The notes beneath the pieces are model-generated. The model made no database searches. It saw only the letters and a program-made list of their open reading frames with translations, and was not told the origin of the DNA. From positions 1 through 10,074 of the forward strand of contig DAVZ01000054.1 of NCBI GenBank assembly GCA_002505765.1: DNA of 10,074 nucleotides. Direction: 5' to 3'. The translations under genes were made by a program, and so were the position numbers. This DNA is from Methanobacterium sp. UBA176 (GTDB lineage: Archaea; Methanobacteriota; Methanobacteria; Methanobacteriales; Methanobacteriaceae). Below are positions 7,252 through 10,074 of the stretch, piece by piece; position 1 is the stretch's first letter, and every line of letters begins with the position of its first letter.

Positions 7252-7260
7252 ATTATATAG
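7252..7260 (-). promoter_or_regulatory. TATA box of the secF-secD operon
   Basis: CTATATAAT on the minus strand, starting right after the flavodoxin stop codon. It lies about 45 bp above the secF ATG, predicting initiation near 7231 and a leader of about 20 nt that contains the AAGGTG site. Confidence 0.6.
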
Positions 7261-7755
7261 TTAAATTCCATATATTTTTAAATCCATCTCTTCAACTATA
7301 CCTTTTATTTCCTCTCTTATTTCATACATCTTTTTACCAGTGGTTCTGATTGAAAATGAAGTAATTATTCTGCCACCTCGTGCTTCAATTTTTTCTTCCA
7401 TTCTTTTAATGGTGCTTTTTCCTCCTGAACCTCCTAAGGTTGCAAACAATATCACATCTTTACCCTGAAAATTATATTTATCAATTGCAGTAACTATTGC
7501 TGGAGCTGGTTTTCCTGCCCAAACAGGAGTTCCAATGTAAATTAAGTCATATCCGCCAAGATCAAGAATTTCTGGTTTAATTCTTGTTTTAATTTCTCTA
7601 AATGCTTCTATTGAAGATCCAATATAATTTAAAACACCCGATCTACCTTTTAAGTCTTCTATTTCAACAATATTTGCAGAAATTTCGTTGGCCAGGGCCT
7701 TTGCTGCTGCGGCAGTCTTTCTGGACCTGGAATAATAAAGTATAATTGATTTCAT
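7261..7755 (-). CDS. Flavodoxin family protein
   Basis: A 164-residue FMN-binding electron carrier or small flavoprotein of the flavodoxin fold. The phosphate-binding loop is YYSRSRKT (residues 7-14), in place of the common YYSRTGNT. The second flavin loop is GTPVWAGKPAPA (75-86), and GGSGG (108-112) forms the third. Five alternating strands and helices span the whole chain, giving a single domain with no iron-sulfur or beta-lactamase fusion. It is soluble and has no signal peptide. Methanogens use such proteins as redox partners or as NAD(P)H:quinone-type reductases, but the partner here is not shown by context: secF lies downstream and argC upstream. The ATG at 7753-7755 has only a weak AAGGAAAG before it. 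It probably has its own promoter. Confidence 0.88.
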   Translation of the reverse strand: MKSIILYYSRSRKTAAAAKALANEISANIVEIEDLKGRSGVLNYIGSSIEAFREIKTRIKPEILDLGGYDLIYIGTPVWAGKPAPAIVTAIDKYNFQGKDVILFATLGGSGGKSTIKRMEEKIEARGGRIITSFSIRTTGKKMYEIREEIKGIVEEMDLKIYGI

Positions 7756-7824
7756 TCGTGTACTTTCCTTTTTAATAAAATGTAATATTTTATAATATGC
7801 TGTTTATTCCAAAAGTTAGGTAAT

Positions 7825-7834
7825 TTTTATATAA
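7825..7834 (-). promoter_or_regulatory. Candidate TATA box of the flavodoxin gene
   Basis: TTATATAAAA-type sequence on the minus strand, about 75 bp above the flavodoxin start, giving a leader near 50 nt. A second AT-rich candidate, TTATAAAATA, lies closer at about 7785-7795. Confidence 0.4.
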
Positions 7835-7868
7835 ATAATTGATGTTTTATTGATGATCACTCCAATAT

Positions 7869-8879
7869 TTAGGGATGTAATCCAATGACATCCAGGGATT
7901 CTTTTTCATTAAATCCATACATAATGTTCATATTCTGTATTGCCTGTCCAGATGCTCCTTTAACCAGGTTATCAATGGCTGATATTATGACGATTCTGTC
8001 ATTATGGTCTATCTGGAAACAACCGATATCACAATAGTTAGAACCTCTAACTGCACTTAATCTTGGAATTTCTTCAAAATCACAGATCCTTACAAATGGT
8101 TCATCATTATAAAATGCCTCATAAATCTCTTTAACCTTTTTTGAAGTTACATCTTCCTTTAAAAAGGTGTGAATAGTGGTTAAAATTCCTCTTATCACCG
8201 GGACAAGGTGTGGAGTAAATGATACTTTTACATCACCAAACTTTTCAACTTCCTGTTGAATTTCAGGCATGTGTCTGTGGTTAATGATTGCATAAGGATT
8301 TACATTATCTGCTAAATTTGGATAGTGAGTCGCTTCTGTTGGTTTAATTCCAGCACCGCTTACACCAGTTTTAGAGTCAACAATAAGTTTGTCTGCAAGT
8401 TTTTCCTTTACCAGTGGAATTGAAGCCAGAATACTGCCAGTTGGGAAACATCCAGGATTAGCAATAAGATTAGCTTTTTTTATTTCTTCTCTGTATACTT
8501 CTGGAAGCCCATAAACAGATTCAAGAGGATTTGAATGTTTTAAACCGTACCATTTTTCGTATTTATTTATACTATCAAAACGGTAGTCTCCGCTAAGATC
8601 AATTACTTTAATATCCCTCTCGATAAGTTCAGGGACTATATTCATGGATGCTCCATGGGGTGTTGCAGTAAAAACAATATCTGCATCTATTTTATCTGCA
8701 GCAACATCTTCAAATTCAATATCCAAACCTTTTAAATGGGGATGGACCTTGGATATATTAATTCTATTATACTGTCTGCTGGTTACGGTTTTTACATTGA
8801 CATGATCATGATTCATTAAAAATCTGAGAAGTTCTCCTCCTGTGTATCCACTACCTCCAATAATCCCTACATCGATCAT
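7869..8879 (-). CDS. argC: N-acetyl-gamma-glutamyl-phosphate reductase
   Basis: Third step of the arginine/ornithine pathway: NADPH-dependent reduction of N-acetylglutamyl phosphate to the semialdehyde, in the cytoplasm. The 336-residue protein has the N-terminal nucleotide-binding motif GGSGYTGGEL (8-17), the catalytic cysteine in NPGCFPT (Cys144), the active-site histidine region NHRHMPEI (200-207) and the C-terminal KGASGQAIQNMN (307-318). The length is typical and no key residue is missing. The ATG at 8877-8879 follows AAGGTG (8885-8890) at a 5-nt spacing. It lies 111 bp after argB, which encodes the enzyme making its substrate. The gap contains T-runs and a TATA-like box, so argC may be transcribed both from argB and from its own promoter. 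Confidence 0.97.
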   Translation of the reverse strand: MIDVGIIGGSGYTGGELLRFLMNHDHVNVKTVTSRQYNRINISKVHPHLKGLDIEFEDVAADKIDADIVFTATPHGASMNIVPELIERDIKVIDLSGDYRFDSINKYEKWYGLKHSNPLESVYGLPEVYREEIKKANLIANPGCFPTGSILASIPLVKEKLADKLIVDSKTGVSGAGIKPTEATHYPNLADNVNPYAIINHRHMPEIQQEVEKFGDVKVSFTPHLVPVIRGILTTIHTFLKEDVTSKKVKEIYEAFYNDEPFVRICDFEEIPRLSAVRGSNYCDIGCFQIDHNDRIVIISAIDNLVKGASGQAIQNMNIMYGFNEKESLDVIGLHP

Positions 8880-8884
8880 ATTTT

Positions 8885-8890
8885 CACCTT
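8885..8890 (-). promoter_or_regulatory. Ribosome binding site of argC
   Basis: AAGGTG on the minus strand, 5 nt before the argC ATG; it fixes the start. Confidence 0.7.
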
Positions 8891-8950
8891 ATTCCTTTTG
8901 GTTAGAAGTGCATAATAATAATTTTGATTTAAAAGATTTACAATTAAAGA

Positions 8951-8959
8951 ATTATAAAA
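8951..8959 (-). promoter_or_regulatory. Candidate TATA box of argC
   Basis: TTTTATAAT on the minus strand, about 75 bp above argC, predicting a leader near 50 nt. The T6 run at 8966-8971 just before it may end argB transcripts, so argB and argC could be separate units. Confidence 0.4.
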
Positions 8960-8990
8960 ACTTTGAAAAAAGTAATGATTTATTAAAAAT

Positions 8991-9872
8991 TTAAGATGTA
9001 ATCATGGTTCCAATTCCTTTTTTAGTAAATATTTCAAGGAGTAATGAGTGTTTGATTCTTCCATCAATTATATGGGCAGACGAAACTCCACCTTCAATGG
9101 CATTGATGCAGGTCATTGTTTTAGGAAGCATACCCTCGGTTATGATTCCATTCTTTATAAGCTCTTTAATTTCATCTACTTTTATCTTTCTAATTAACGA
9201 ATCAATATCATTTGGGTTTTCAAGTATCCCGGGGACATCTGTCAGGATAATTAATTTTTCAGCCTGAATTTCTGAAGCCATATCACCTGCAACAGTATCT
9301 GCATTCAAATTCAATGATTCTCCTTCATTATCTACGCCAATAGGTGATATAATAGGGATATAATCCTTTTGGGTGAGTACATCTATCAACTCTGGATTTA
9401 TGGATATTATTTCACCAACATGCCCCAAATCCACCACTTTCTCTTCACCAGTACTTCCGTTAACAACAACGTGTGGAGCTTTCTTATTTGCTTCTATAAG
9501 TTTACTATCTTTTCCTGATAACCCTACTCCATTTCCACCGTGTAAACATATTTTTGAAACTATTTCCGTGTTTATTTTACCAACAAGTACCATTTTGACA
9601 ATGTCCATGGTTTCTTTGTCGGTTATTCTAAGACCTTCAATAAATTCAGGTTCTTTCCCTATTTTGGCCATTGATCTTGAAATTTCAGGTCCTCCACCGT
9701 GTACTACAATGGGTTCCATTCCCACATACTTCAGGAGGACTGTATCTCGAGCTGTTGATTCCATAGCTTTAGTATCGATCATGGCATGGCCTCCATATTT
9801 TATGAGAATCTTTTTTTTATGAAATTTTTTGATGTAAGGTAATGCTTCTATTAATATTTTAACCGTTTCCAT
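8991..9872 (-). CDS. argB: Acetylglutamate kinase
   Basis: Phosphorylates N-acetylglutamate with ATP, the second step of arginine/ornithine synthesis; its product is the substrate of ArgC. The 293-residue protein shows the amino-acid-kinase motifs KYGGHAM (25-31), HGGGPEI (58-64), LRITD (81-85), NLNADTVAGDMA (188-199), ITEGMLPK (244-251) and the terminal GIGTMI. The N-terminal segment with IEALPYIKKF resembles the helix that arginine-sensitive hexameric enzymes use for feedback inhibition, so such control is plausible but inferred. The ATG at 9870-9872 is the family start; no clear GGTG site precedes it, and an ATG at 9881-9883 is out of frame. Upstream lie two TATA candidates and the palindromic repeats at 9943-10074. 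Confidence 0.97.
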   Translation of the reverse strand: METVKILIEALPYIKKFHKKKILIKYGGHAMIDTKAMESTARDTVLLKYVGMEPIVVHGGGPEISRSMAKIGKEPEFIEGLRITDKETMDIVKMVLVGKINTEIVSKICLHGGNGVGLSGKDSKLIEANKKAPHVVVNGSTGEEKVVDLGHVGEIISINPELIDVLTQKDYIPIISPIGVDNEGESLNLNADTVAGDMASEIQAEKLIILTDVPGILENPNDIDSLIRKIKVDEIKELIKNGIITEGMLPKTMTCINAIEGGVSSAHIIDGRIKHSLLLEIFTKKGIGTMITS

Positions 9873-9890
9873 TGTATCGCCATTTGAATT

Positions 9891-9900
9891 GTTATAAAAA
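9891..9900 (-). promoter_or_regulatory. Proximal TATA candidate for argB (leaderless transcript)
   Basis: TTTTTATAAC on the minus strand, about 24 bp above the argB ATG. Use of this box would start the RNA at or next to the start codon, which fits the missing ribosome binding site. Confidence 0.35.
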
Positions 9901-9932
9901 ATCTATCATTATGTAGAAATACTCAAATTAAT

Positions 9933-9942
9933 CTTATATAAT
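9933..9942 (-). promoter_or_regulatory. Distal TATA candidate for argB
   Basis: ATTATATAAG on the minus strand is the best TATA match upstream of argB and predicts a leader of about 40 nt. The repeated palindromic element begins right at its upstream side, where an archaeal transcription regulator would act. Confidence 0.45.
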
Positions 9943-9943
9943 T

Positions 9944-9956
9944 ATAGCTCAACCTT
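9944..9956. repeat. Partial copy (left part) of the palindromic direct repeat
   Basis: ATAGCTCAACCTT matches the first 12-13 bases of the two full elements and joins the first full copy without a gap. It lacks the right arm of the palindrome. Confidence 0.7.
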
Positions 9957-9987
9957 AGCTCAACCTTTAAAAAAAGGTTGATCAAAA
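9956..9987. repeat. Palindromic direct repeat, full copy 1
   Basis: This 32-bp element is identical to 10043-10074. It contains a perfect palindrome at 9960-9981: arms TCAACCTTT and AAAGGTTGA with AAAA between. It is followed by TCAAAA. It lies 84-115 bp upstream of the argB start, just beyond the distal TATA box. Confidence 0.85.
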
Positions 9988-10042
9988 AATATATCTAATA
10001 CTCATTCAAGTTGAATATTCCGAATTAATCAACACGTAATCA

Positions 10043-10074
10043 TAGCTCAACCTTTAAAAAAAGGTTGATCAAAA
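10043..10074. repeat. Palindromic direct repeat, full copy 2 (at window edge)
   Basis: Identical to 9956-9987, at an offset of 87 bp, with the palindrome at 10047-10068. It reaches the last base of the window, so the true length of the repeat and the number of copies are unknown. The spacer before it shares AATACTCA and AATTAATC with the sequence before copy 1, suggesting a diverged tandem duplication of the whole unit. Confidence 0.85.

Noticed and set aside
9004..9822. Two + strand open frames opposite argB (87 and 149 codons)
   Set aside because: They are antisense shadows of a highly conserved gene and have no start signals.
9960..9981. Intrinsic terminator hairpin
   Set aside because: Neither strand has a T-run after the stem, and the element lies upstream of argB, not after a known gene.
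9943..10074. CRISPR array
   Set aside because: Only two full copies with about 55 bp between them are present, the spacer regions share sequence with each other, and no cas gene is present.

Overview
The window looks like chromosomal DNA of a methanogenic archaeon of the Methanobacteriales (Methanobacterium-like). It is AT-rich. It carries archaeal-type secF-secD with secF first, an archaeal pyrI, GGTG-type ribosome binding sites and TATA-box promoters. A secreted protein ends in what looks like a pseudomurein-binding repeat, a motif of pseudomurein-walled methanogens. The genus assignment is inference. All intact genes read right to left; the only + strand coding signals are two decayed genes.

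Layout, left to right. Positions 1-175 hold a frame-broken remnant of a + strand gene. Positions 206-1891 (-) encode a secreted cell-wall-binding protein. Positions 1985-2449 (-) encode PyrI, the regulatory chain of aspartate carbamoyltransferase, with no pyrB in the window. Positions 2475-3448 (-) look empty to an ORF finder but are a heavily mutated LLM-class (luciferase-like) oxidoreductase gene. It directly follows an intact DUF2267 gene (3456-3887, -), and the two were probably once a pair. Positions 4016-4399 hold a second decayed gene, on the + strand, of unknown function. Its end overlaps the end of a five-repeat TPR gene (4396-5031, -).

The right half is housekeeping: secD (5155-6369) and secF (6366-7211), joined by an ATGA overlap and preceded by a good promoter; a small flavodoxin (7261-7755); argC (7869-8879); and argB (8991-9872). 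ArgB and ArgC catalyse consecutive steps of arginine/ornithine synthesis. Upstream of argB, up to the right edge, lie two identical copies of a 32-bp element containing a perfect 9-bp-arm palindrome, plus a partial third copy. They sit just upstream of the likely argB TATA box.

I see no mobile element, CRISPR array, rRNA or tRNA, and no convincing new multi-gene system. The most notable points are the two reconstructible pseudogenes in 2475-4399, the orphan pyrI behind one of them, the hybrid wall-binding protein, and the repeated palindrome in front of argB.
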